From contig RFKA01000047.1 of assembly GCA_003694385.1 (NCBI GenBank), positions 1 to 9,387 of the forward strand: a stretch of 9,387 nucleotides of DNA, read 5' to 3'. Below the pieces are notes generated by a model. That model did not search any database. It was not told the DNA's origin and saw only the letters and a list, made by a program, of their open reading frames with translations. Shown here in pieces: positions 1 through 7,000 of this stretch (positions are counted from its first letter, which is position 1; each line of letters begins with the position of its first letter). Position numbers and translations under genes: made by a program. The DNA is from Candidatus Woesearchaeota archaeon. GTDB taxonomy: Archaea > Nanobdellota > Nanobdellia > Woesearchaeales > UBA525.

Positions 1-95
1 ACTCAGAAACTAATAACTCAGGAGGGGAAGTCTCGTCGGGAAATCCAACTTGTCCATCTTCGGCGCTAGGGGAGATTCTTTTTGGTTTCGGGTTA

Positions 96-302
96 TCATC
101 GGAATCTAACGAAGTCGCTGGATGTGGTCTGGGGAGAATGAGGAGTGGGCTTGGCGAATGAACCGTTAAATTCAGTTTCGTCGTAAGGTACGAATGAAGT
201 GGAGTTCTGGCGATCTGCGTCCGCAGAGTAAATTTGAAATTCGGTCCTATCCAATGAGCGCAGCGATACATCAAGAACAAGAATCTGAGGGCAAGAAATC
301 AC
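96..302 (-). CDS. Possible small hypothetical protein (68 aa), perhaps frameshifted
   Basis: The GTG start overlaps the TGA stop of the upstream membrane-protein gene in a GTGA arrangement, typical of translational coupling. The product is polar, with no signal peptide or membrane segment, and becomes rich in Pro, Ser and Thr after about residue 45. I do not recognise it. Just before its stop at 96-98, the neighbouring minus-strand frame is open to the left edge of the window and reads as a protein-like acidic, Pro/Ser-rich stretch (for example SPSAEDGQVGFPDETSPPEL). A longer gene with one frameshift near 100-115 is therefore as likely as a true 68-residue protein. The opposite-strand ORF at 194-406 looks like a shadow. 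Base composition is less AT-rich than the gene upstream. Confidence 0.35.
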   Translation of the reverse strand: MISCPQILVLDVSLRSLDRTEFQIYSADADRQNSTSFVPYDETEFNGSFAKPTPHSPQTTSSDFVRFR

Positions 303-1153
303 TGATTAGAAAAATATCCTTTCTCTTTATATACATAAATCACTACTGCAAGAGCGATAATTACTCCAATAAACAGTGGGATAGATGCTATAAGTTTTGC
401 TTGTAATTCAGCAGCTTGTAAAACCTCAGGAGGTACATCAGGCAATGGCCTATTTGTCATAGCAAACATTTGTGGAAGCGGCGTGATTAAAATTTTGATT
501 GAACCTGAAATTCTATTTATTACGTTAAAAGACTGTAGTCCTAATAGAATTTTCCATCCTGTTTTTTGAAGTATGAGGAATATTGTTATTATTGGGATAA
601 TCAAATAGGCAATTGTTAGAATGATTGCTAGTGGTGGATTAATAGTCATTCCCAAGAGGAAAGTTGGCCGTTGTAGATCAGTAAGACCGTACAAGCCGAA
701 ACCAAAGGAGGCTGATAAAAAAATTATCAATATTTTAAATCCCAATGGGAGTTCTTTCCAAGTTGTTTTTTGGGCTTGCTTACTTTTTAACATATACAAT
801 CCAAGTATCAAAAGAAAGAGGCCTAATACAACCACGAAAAAAATTATATCTTTGAAACCATCTCTTTCAAAAACAAACACTGGAAGTATAAGTATTACTA
901 TTCCTATGAGGATATAGAAATACGACATAGACTTATTGGCAATTATAGAATAATTGCTCTTGGCTTTATTGGCACTTACAGAACCGTTTTTCTTGATTTT
1001 ATAATAAAATGCCATTCCCCAAATTAAAACAAGCCCACCAGCTGCTAAGACTACTCCTCTGGTAATTGTATCTTTCAGAAAGAATGCTAAGAATCCTATA
1101 AAAAGCATTGTTATCATTAATCGATGTAACACTCCTGATGGTGTTTGCTCCAT
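299..1153 (-). CDS. Polytopic membrane protein of unknown function (284 aa)
   Basis: This is an integral membrane protein. I count seven hydrophobic segments at about residues 10-27, 33-51, 77-95, 102-122, 138-157, 174-195 and 254-275. Between the last two lies an amphipathic stretch with a Pro-rich loop (about 225-243, PLPQMF...PLPDVPPEV). There is no signal peptide beyond the first segment, and I see no catalytic motif or known transporter signature, so I assign no function. The ATG at 1153 has no ribosome binding site, but a TATA-like box is centred about 30 bases upstream, which fits a leaderless transcript. The gene is strongly AT-rich, unlike the GC-rich genes right of 1630, and its codons end mostly in A or T. 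That points to horizontal acquisition or a mobile island. A possible second gene overlaps its stop codon. Confidence 0.85.
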   Translation of the reverse strand: MEQTPSGVLHRLMITMLFIGFLAFFLKDTITRGVVLAAGGLVLIWGMAFYYKIKKNGSVSANKAKSNYSIIANKSMSYFYILIGIVILILPVFVFERDGFKDIIFFVVVLGLFLLILGLYMLKSKQAQKTTWKELPLGFKILIIFLSASFGFGLYGLTDLQRPTFLLGMTINPPLAIILTIAYLIIPIITIFLILQKTGWKILLGLQSFNVINRISGSIKILITPLPQMFAMTNRPLPDVPPEVLQAAELQAKLIASIPLFIGVIIALAVVIYVYKEKGYFSNQ

Positions 1154-1178
1154 TGTAATTATGCTTTAAGAACTGTGA

Positions 1179-1187
1179 TATATAAAT
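1179..1187. promoter_or_regulatory. Near-palindromic TATA box, potentially bidirectional
   Basis: The plus strand reads TATATAAAT and the minus strand ATTTATATA. Leftward, the box is centred about 30 bases from the ATG of the membrane-protein gene. Rightward, its centre is about 26 bases from G1208, the first base of the 13-bp inverted repeat. Archaeal TATA boxes usually centre 26-27 bases before the transcription start, so both spacings fit. Actual use in both directions is inferred. Confidence 0.6.
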
Positions 1188-1207
1188 ACTTCTGTTTTGT
1201 TGGGTGT

Positions 1208-1354
1208 GTAGAATATTCCCGTCGAAGCCATGAGGAAGTTCCTAGGGTTCCAGGGTTTCTTAGAACCCGCCATCATTTGGCGACAGACATGGCCTGGCTC
1301 GACGGAGCACAGGTTACGCAAGTGTGGTGGGCTGCGAAGTAGGGAATATTCTAC
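1208..1354. repeat. Pair of 13-bp perfect inverted repeats bounding 147 bp
   Basis: The arms are 1208-1220 and 1342-1354. With the 2x2 mismatch and the outer GGGT/ACCC they span 1202-1360. If read as transposon ends, a TA dinucleotide lies just inside the outer G/C of each arm, which could be a TA target duplication. No longer direct repeat flanks the arms and no transposase lies in the window. Confidence 0.7.
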
Positions 1355-1370
1355 TGACCCGGTTTGTTTT
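1208..1370 (+). ncRNA. Candidate structured non-coding RNA, about 150-160 nt
   Basis: GTAGAATATTCCC at 1208-1220 pairs perfectly with GGGAATATTCTAC at 1342-1354. The closing stem extends outward past a 2x2 mismatch with GGGT (1202-1205) and ACCC (1357-1360). Directly inside, GTCGA-A-GCCA (1221-1230) pairs with TGGCTCGAC (1295-1303) with one bulged A; alternatively GCCATG (1227-1232) pairs with CATGGC (1288-1293). That arm encloses CGCCA-TCATT-TGGCG (1268-1282) and a hairpin within 1238-1268 that has two alternative pairings. A further small arm can form in 1307-1336. A TATA box centred 26 bases upstream of G1208 would start transcription at the stem's first base, and TTTGTTTTT at 1363-1371 follows as an archaeal-type T-rich terminator. 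I could not match it to RNase P, SRP, 5S, tRNA or a guide RNA. The rival reading is a MITE-like element with terminal inverted repeats flanked by TA. Confidence 0.5.
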
Positions 1371-1492
1371 TACCCTCTTTAGTCTTTTAGATATTGCATT
1401 TAAGATGTCATCAGCTGCTTCAGAAATAGTAATATCTTCAAAATTCCCTCATTTTTTCTTGCGTTAAGACTTGAAATTACATTAACATATTT
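1314..1492 (-). pseudogene. Frameshifted coding remnant (unknown family)
   Basis: Two overlapping minus-strand frames each read as plausible protein but neither has a good start. One runs 1492 to 1403 and begins KYVNVISSLNARKNEG before turning hydrophobic and stopping at 1400-1402. The adjacent frame, 1448 to 1317, reads GNFEDITISEAADDILNAIS and then a basic KRLKRVK stretch, stopping at 1314-1316. Joined near 1445 they give a continuous helix-like, charged sequence, as expected after a single-base indel. Upstream of 1492 the frame meets a stop. The last codons run through the right inverted-repeat arm (RVSRIFPTS), so an original C-terminus may have been replaced. I cannot name the family; chance open frames remain possible. 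Confidence 0.3.
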
Positions 1493-1513
1493 CTAAGGGC
1501 TGGCGTGAGTACT

Positions 1514-1609
1514 ATGTCGTATAACACTGATCAACGAGCATATGCTGAGTATGATTGGCTTGGGGTTCGCTGGGATGAGTCAGTAGATGGCATGGCTTAT
1601 GCGCTTTAG
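1514..1609 (+). CDS. Possible 31-residue small ORF
   Basis: ATG to TAG encodes 31 residues with an acidic, aromatic composition (Tyr x4, Trp x2; ends GMAYAL). An in-frame GTG at 1505 would add three residues, and the frame stays open back to 1475. There is no convincing ribosome binding site or TATA box. It is not similar to anything I know. It is the only short plus-strand frame with protein-like content in 1361-1634, a stretch otherwise without a recognisable intact gene. Confidence 0.2.
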   Translation: MSYNTDQRAYAEYDWLGVRWDESVDGMAYAL

Positions 1610-1634
1610 AAACCCTTGATAAGTTAATCTTTCG

Positions 1635-2558
1635 CTATTTCGCGGCGTCCTTTTCTTCTCGCTTGATGACCTTTTCAAGCGCAGTGATCGCTACCGCGAG
1701 CTGCTTGAGGTCTGGTTCTCGCGTCGTGATGCGCTGGAACGCCATGCCCGGCGCGCTGAGGAAGCGCACCCATGCGTGATCCTTGTAGCGCTTCCCCGAG
1801 AAGCGCACCCACTCGTACGCGACGCCCGCAACGACGGGGAGGAGGGCGATGCGGAGCAAGTATTTTTCCCAGAAGCTGCTCCCGAACGGGATGAAGAGGT
1901 AGATGACGATGCTTAATGCGATGACGTAAATGACGAAGGTTGTGCCGCAGCGAGCTTGGAGCCGCGTGAACTTTTTCGCGTTCCGCGGCGTGAGTTTTGC
2001 GCCCGCCTCGTAACAGTTCACGCTTTTGTGCTCTGCCCCGTGGTATGCAAAGAGTCGCTTCATATCCTTGAACTGCCCGATGATGAGGAGGTAGCCGACG
2101 AAGATGAGGAGTTTGATGCCCCCGTCGAGCAGGTTGAGGACGAGGTTGCCGCTCGACGTGCGCGTCGTGATGAGGTTCGCGAGGAAGAGCGGGAGGAGCT
2201 TGAACAATGCGAGCGCGAAGAGGATGGCGAGGACCATTGTGAGGGTGAGCTCCCACGTTGAGAGTTTCTCCTCTTCGTCATACGCTTCGCTCGCGCTCCA
2301 ATTCAACTCGCGCAAGCCGATAATGAGTGTCTCGAAGAGCACGATGGCGCCGCGCACGAAGGGGATCCGCAGGAACGGGTACTTGTCAAGGATGCTTTCT
2401 TCCTTGCGCTCTCGCACACTGATTGACCCGTCTTGTTTCCGCACGGCCGTCGCGAGGTGGTGCTTGCTCTTCATCATCACCCCCTCCATCACCGCTTGCC
2501 CCCCAATGAGGAAGGGTGCGTGCTGGGCTGCCACCGCGAGTGCCTTCGTGAAGCGCAT
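1635..2558 (-). CDS. DUF1385 family (YqhQ-like) membrane protein, 307 aa
   Basis: This full-length member of the DUF1385 family, named for Bacillus YqhQ, has a cellular role I cannot state with confidence. The diagnostic blocks are all present: GGQAVMEGVMMK at 19-30, YHGAEHKSVNCYEAG at 172-186, RCGTTF at 203-208, LLPVVAGVAYEWVRF at 239-253 and PGMAFQRITTREPDLKQL at 270-287. The conserved His, Glu, Asn, Tyr and Cys residues of the central block look like a metal or active site, but that is inference. Hydrophobic segments lie near 66-82, 103-131, 143-161, 206-225 and 233-250. The C-terminus is a charged helix (residues 285-307). The ATG at 2558 is supported by the N-terminal block lying close to it and by a TATA-like box 26-27 bases upstream. 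It lies 41 bp downstream of the exported-protein gene on the same strand but seems to have its own promoter. The family is commonest in bacteria, so transfer into this lineage is possible. Confidence 0.93.
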   Translation of the reverse strand: MRFTKALAVAAQHAPFLIGGQAVMEGVMMKSKHHLATAVRKQDGSISVRERKEESILDKYPFLRIPFVRGAIVLFETLIIGLRELNWSASEAYDEEEKLSTWELTLTMVLAILFALALFKLLPLFLANLITTRTSSGNLVLNLLDGGIKLLIFVGYLLIIGQFKDMKRLFAYHGAEHKSVNCYEAGAKLTPRNAKKFTRLQARCGTTFVIYVIALSIVIYLFIPFGSSFWEKYLLRIALLPVVAGVAYEWVRFSGKRYKDHAWVRFLSAPGMAFQRITTREPDLKQLAVAITALEKVIKREEKDAAK

Positions 2559-2579
2559 GGCGTTGCGAACAATGATGCG

Positions 2580-2588
2580 TTTTTAAAA
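2580..2588 (-). promoter_or_regulatory. TATA-like box for the DUF1385 gene
   Basis: The minus strand reads TTTTAAAAA, centred about 26 bases upstream of the ATG at 2558. No Shine-Dalgarno-like sequence lies between. This suggests a transcript starting at or next to the start codon. Confidence 0.5.
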
Positions 2589-2599
2589 TCTCTGTGGGT

Positions 2600-3499
2600 T
2601 CAGCGCAGTTCATCAACTATGAGGCGTGCAGCTTCCTGTTTTGCCTTGTAGACCGAGCCCCTGTTGCCCCGAAAAGAGTACTGTACGCCGATGGATTCGT
2701 CATGCCAGTGCGTGAGGAAGTAATCATGCATTTCTGTAGCGAGGGGAGCGGGCGATGAGAGCGTGATGTGCTCTTTGTGCGGGGCCCCTTCCTTGACGAG
2801 CGTGGGGAAATCAGCGGGGTTTAGCGTGAGGTCGAGCACGTACTCGTTCTTCCCGTTCCCCGTGTTGTGTCGGAGGACCGCGTTGCTCGTTCCATACGCG
2901 TACCTGCGGAGGTATCCCGTCGAGCCAGGAGGGTTCCCTGTTTGCACTGTCTCTAGCACGCCATTGGCGCGTGCATCTTCTTTGAGTGCCTGCACGAGCC
3001 GCACGAGTGATTCTCCTTCTGCGCGCCAAGCAAGGTCGTTGGTTCCTTCTCCGTCGACGAGCGGTGAGAGGTATGCTTTCAACGCGGCGTACTCTGCTTG
3101 GTTGACGGGCATGAATGCTCCGGGAGTTGTGAACTGGCTCTTGCTGCGCGTGTGGGGCTCTTGGACACCGTCGTCGAAGCGGTAGAGGCAGTCGCTCGGA
3201 GCTTGTGGTGTGCACACGGCGCGCCCTTCATACGTGAAGTGCATCGCGGGGTATGCGGGCGTGGCGGGGAGTTCCACGGTGATAACGCGGCGCTGGGCGA
3301 GGTATTCCTCGATGAAATCAACCTTGACGCCATCGCGCTCGAGCGTCAATCGCCGCCCCGCATCCGTTAATACTGCTCGTTTGACGGCCTCCTCGCTCGC
3401 GATGCGTACTTCGAGCGGGATGTCGCGGGCGCCGCCGGCGTCCCCGGACGAAAGAAGGAGTGTCGCTACCACGATGAGAGCTTTGCCGGCCCGTCGCAT
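2600..3499 (-). CDS. Exported protein of unknown function (299 aa)
   Basis: The N-terminus is a signal peptide: basic MRRAGK, a hydrophobic core at about residues 7-17 (ALIVVATLLLS) and a small-residue cleavage region near 18-24. The mature part is soluble with no further membrane segment. It has only two cysteines, C96 and C104, eight residues apart and probably disulfide-bonded. Residues 40-80 look like a small beta-rich domain (LTDAGRRLTLERDGVKVDF). Residues 132-180 are helical. Residues 200-285 hold Tyr/Asn/Gly-rich strands and a His-containing segment, MHDYFLTHWHDESIG (257-271), that could bind a metal. I do not recognise the family, and the metal site is speculative. The start is chosen because the signal peptide begins there and a TATA box lies about 27 bases upstream. 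It is divergent from the DUF357 gene. Confidence 0.8.
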   Translation of the reverse strand: MRRAGKALIVVATLLLSSGDAGGARDIPLEVRIASEEAVKRAVLTDAGRRLTLERDGVKVDFIEEYLAQRRVITVELPATPAYPAMHFTYEGRAVCTPQAPSDCLYRFDDGVQEPHTRSKSQFTTPGAFMPVNQAEYAALKAYLSPLVDGEGTNDLAWRAEGESLVRLVQALKEDARANGVLETVQTGNPPGSTGYLRRYAYGTSNAVLRHNTGNGKNEYVLDLTLNPADFPTLVKEGAPHKEHITLSSPAPLATEMHDYFLTHWHDESIGVQYSFRGNRGSVYKAKQEAARLIVDELR

Positions 3500-3522
3500 C
3501 GAGGAGGTTAACGAATGCAGTG

Positions 3523-3530
3523 TTTTTATA
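3523..3530 (-). promoter_or_regulatory. TATA box for the exported-protein gene
   Basis: The minus strand reads TATAAAAA, centred about 27 bases before the ATG at 3499. The region between lacks a minus-strand ribosome binding site, so a leaderless mRNA is likely. It lies in the 115-bp divergent intergenic region. Confidence 0.65.
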
Positions 3531-3587
3531 CTTGTTGGCTCCTTTTCGGCCCTTTGCCTGTCTGTTCAGGCGGACCCCCGTAAGTAA

Positions 3588-3594
3588 CTTAAAG
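3588..3594 (+). promoter_or_regulatory. Weak TATA-like box for the DUF357 gene
   Basis: CTTAAAG lies about 25 bases before the ATG at 3615. It is a weaker match than the divergent box at 3523-3530. The spacing to the start codon again fits a leaderless transcript. Confidence 0.35.
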
Positions 3595-3614
3595 CTTGGC
3601 ATGCTTCTCAGGGC

Positions 3615-3905
3615 ATGGATGTCGTGACGGACGAGCGCCTTGACAAGTATTTCTCAATCACCGCGGAGGCGCTCGCGCAGGCGAAGACGGCGTTTGATGA
3701 CTCGACGCCCGAGCGGCTCGCGCAGGCGCGGGACACGTTTGACATGGCTGAGCGCTATTACACTGACGCGCAGCATTTTCGAGAACGCGGGGAGAAGGTG
3801 CTCGCGTTCGCCGCGTTGAATTACGCGCACGGCTGGCTCGACGCGGGAGCGCGGTTCGGCCTCTTCTTGGTGAAGGACAGCCGCCTGTTCACCGTCGATG
3901 ATTAA
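3615..3905 (+). CDS. DUF357 family protein (96 aa)
   Basis: This is a small soluble archaeal protein of the DUF357 family, all-helical and of unknown biochemical function. The family signature ALNYAHGWLDAGAR is at residues 67-80, followed by GLFLV. An upstream helix, AQARDTFDMAERYYTDAQHF at 36-55, and a turn, RERGEKV at 56-62, complete the expected helical-bundle layout. About 96 residues is normal for the family and the gene appears intact. It is plus-strand, divergent from the exported-protein gene, and ends 178 bp before the ATG of the protease gene. I see no ribosome binding site before the ATG and only a weak TATA-like box. Its position beside surface-protein genes does not reveal its role. 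Confidence 0.9.
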   Translation: MDVVTDERLDKYFSITAEALAQAKTAFDDSTPERLAQARDTFDMAERYYTDAQHFRERGEKVLAFAALNYAHGWLDAGARFGLFLVKDSRLFTVDD

Positions 3906-3927
3906 GGGGATTTCCTCTCCTATCACC

Positions 3928-3938
3928 TTTATAATATA
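3928..3938 (+). promoter_or_regulatory. Strong TATA box upstream of the protease gene
   Basis: TTTATAATATA is centred about 26 bases before a GTG at 3958. Transcription from here would give either a 126-nt leader before the ATG at 4084 or a leaderless mRNA beginning at the in-frame GTG. Confidence 0.6.
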
Positions 3939-4035
3939 GTAACACTTACCGACTCCTGTGACGACCCTCGCGGCACGCGCACGGAGACCTACTCGCGCAC
4001 AGGGTTCATCCTGTGTCACGAAGAAACGGGTGAGA

Positions 4036-4052
4036 CACATAAACCGCTCAAA
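4036..4052 (+). promoter_or_regulatory. Shared promoter-region element, copy 1
   Basis: CACATAAACCGCTCAAA matches 14 of 17 bases of the element at 8196-8212 upstream of the next large surface-protein gene. It contains a TATA-like CATAAA; a start about 26 bases on (near 4066) would leave a short leader carrying the GGAG ribosome binding site. TAAACCG recurs 22 bases downstream at 4062-4068. Confidence 0.4.
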
Positions 4053-4074
4053 CTGTTTTCCTAAACCGTTTTTT

Positions 4075-4078
4075 GGAG
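4075..4078 (+). promoter_or_regulatory. Ribosome binding site deciding the protease start
   Basis: GGAG sits five bases before the ATG at 4084, immediately upstream of the signal peptide. It supports this start over the in-frame GTG at 3958. Confidence 0.65.
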
Positions 4079-4083
4079 ACATA

Positions 4084-7000
4084 ATGATTCGCAAAGGAGC
4101 CTCCTTAGTCATCCTCGCTCTTCTCCTGGCGCACGCAGCGTTAGCACTCGAGGTTGCGGTGCGTGACGCAGACACCATCCTTCATGAACTCACTGTTGCC
4201 GCGGGGCCTTCCCCTGCACTCCCAGAAATCCAACAGGCACTCCGCGCAGGCCGCACCTTATCAACGGGCGTGACGCTCACCGAGCTGAGTCGTGCCCAGA
4301 TGGACCTGCTCCGCGCACAGGGCTACGACGTCTTCGAGCCCGTCAAGATTCACGCGACGCTCGCGGAGTCAGTGCCGCAGATACACGCTGATGAAGCGCA
4401 GGCAGTAGCGTTCACAGCACCCGTGCGCGGCGTGGGCGCGGCCTGCGTCATTGATACGGGCGTGAACTACAACCACGAGATGCTCGGCGGCGGCGGCTTC
4501 CCGAACGAGAAAGTCATTGGCGGCACTGACATCTACAATAATGATGATGACCCCCTCGATGATAACGGGCACGGCTCGCACACGAGCTCGACGATTGCTG
4601 GTGACGGCGTCCTCGTCGGTGTTGCGCCCGGCGCGAAAATCGTGCACGTGAAGGCGCTCGCGGCTGACGGCACGGGAGAGCTGGAGCTCCTCGCGGAAGC
4701 GATTCGCTGGTGCACGAATCATAGCGAAGTCTACAATATCTCCGTCATCTCGATGAGCCTTGGTGACGGCGGCACCTACACGGAGGCAACGTGCCCAACA
4801 GACGAGCAAGCAAGCTACCGGAGCACCGAGGAAGCGCTGCGTGAGGCGGACGCGGCAGGACTCGCCATCGTCGCGAGCAGCGGGAACGAAGGGAGCTCGC
4901 TGGGCATTGGTTACCCGGCGTGCAACCCCCTCGTTGTGAGCGTGGGAAGCGTCGGCGACGGCACGAGCAACAGCGCAGTGAACGGCTGCAGGGGCAGCTA
5001 CACGCTCCTTGATGTCATCTCGGGATTCACGAACACGCACCGCACGCTCGACTTGCTCGCGCCCGGCGCGTGCATCACTGCTGCAGGAGAAACAGGCAAT
5101 AGCCTCGCCGACAAAGGCGGGACGTCAATGGCGACGCCGCACGTCGCGGGCGCGATGCTCCTCCTCGAGGACCTCGAGGCCCAGCTCGGCATCACCGAGT
5201 CTCGGGCTGAGCGGCTGCAACTCCTGAAGGACACAGGGGTTATGATTGCGCGAGACGGGGAAGCCTGGCCGCGCATTGACGTCATGGCCGCGTTCGCGCG
5301 GCTCCTCCCCGTCCACCTCTCACTACCGGAGCACGACTACTGTACCGCGTGCACGCTCGAGGGCGCGCTCACGAACACGGAGAATGCGACGGGCCTCAAC
5401 GAGACGAACATCACGCTCACCGTGCAGAGCACGCAGCCCGCGCAACTCTTTGTTGACGGGGAAGAAGTCAATGGGACGAACAACACCTTCCTCATCGGCG
5501 GCTTGCCGCCACTCGTCACGCGCAACCTCACCATCATCGTGAATGCGAGCGCCGAGAACATCACGCTCATTGCGAACAGCGGAGGCATCAACACGACGAA
5601 CAAGACGATAACCGAGGACCTCCAGCTCATCGCGCCAGCCGCTGGTGCGTACACGCGCGGCCGCTTCACGTACCGCGTTGAAAGCCCTGTGGACTCAGTG
5701 CACGAGTGCTCGCTCTACCTCAACGATACGCTCGTCAATACGAGCACCGTCGTCGCGAATACGAATCACAGCGATACAACAACATTGACGGGCAACGTCA
5801 CGTGGAACGTGAGTTGCACGCGAGAAGGCGTGACTGGCTGGAGTGAGCGACGCTGGACCATCAGTGACCTCACCGCGCCACGCATCTCCGCCGACCTGAA
5901 CCAGTCACTCTTCCGGCCAAACGACACCGCCGCGCTCAATATCACCGTCCTCGATGACGGCCTCGTCGTCAACGTGACCACGACGACGCGGCTGACGCGG
6001 AACGGCTCGTTATGGAATGGCACGCCCGTCATGAATGAGAGCGGCATCCCCATCACTGCCGTTGACGCAGCAGGGAACACGGCAGTCCTCAACCTCACGA
6101 ACTACACGATTGATGGCGACGCCCCCATTGTGTGGAACCTCACACCCGAGCGTTCGCGCGAAACGAACGTCACGTTCGCGTGGCTCGTGAATGACACGAC
6201 AGCAACGACGTGTACGCACGCCGTCGGGAACGAAACACCCGTGCCTGCAGACCGGAACCGGACCGTCACGCTCGGCGAAGGGAACCATACGTGGGTTGTG
6301 AACTGCACGGACGCCGTTGGCTGGAGCACGCGCGAGCAGTCCTGGACGATTGTTGACCTCGCGGACCCCGTCATTGAAGACGTGGCGCTCTCCGACAACA
6401 TTGTCCAGCCAAACACGCTCGTGGACTTATCGTTCTCTGCCGCGGACTCGCTCGGCCTCGCACGCGTCACCGTGCAAGGAGCGGTCGTTACTGGCGAGGG
6501 CTCAGACAACAACCGGACGTACAATGTGACGCTGAACGAGAGCACGACAACAACGATTCCCATTGAAGCAGTTGACAAAGGAGGGCGGAGCACGACGCGG
6601 TACCAGACACTCATCATTGATGGCGACGAGCCACGCATCACTGTCGTTTTGGAGAACGAGAGCAATGACTCAGTAGTCACGAGCACCCCGCTCTTCATTA
6701 ACTGGAGCATCAACGAGTCACACCCGGAGAACACGACCTTGTTTCTTGATGGTGGGCCCGTGAACTCGTCAAACGCGACGGCGGGGCGAGAACACACCAC
6801 ACCCCTCCCCGGGCCGCGCACGCTCGTCGTCACGAGTGAAGACGCGGCGGGGAACACTGCCCGCACAGCAAGGAACTTCACCGCGAACACGACGATTAAC
6901 ACGACCGCACTCATTGCGGACCTCTCGGCGATGCTCGGCGAAGATGTCGCGTTGCTCCGGGACGGCGCGCCGCTCAACGAGTACGACCACCTTGACGGTC

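Noticed and set aside
1145..1342. 65-residue plus-strand ORF across the inverted-repeat element
   Set aside because: It would start before the TATA box, has no ribosome binding site, and the region is better explained by base pairing.
1208..1354. RNase P RNA identity for the structured element
   Set aside because: GAGGAAG at 1233-1239 and GACAGA at 1282-1287 recall conserved regions of RNase P RNA, but they lie about 45 bases apart. They are not placed to form P4, and most of the catalytic core would be missing.
1956..2261. Glu/Asp-rich 101-residue plus-strand ORF
   Set aside because: It is antisense to the conserved DUF1385 gene. The acidic runs are mirror images of its Leu/Ile codons.
3654..4178. 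174-residue minus-strand ORF
   Set aside because: It runs antisense through the DUF357 gene, the intergenic promoter region and the signal peptide of the protease.
4369..5040. 223-residue minus-strand ORF
   Set aside because: It is antisense to the S8 catalytic domain, whose motifs prove the plus strand. Its Arg/Ala/Val-rich content is shadow-like.
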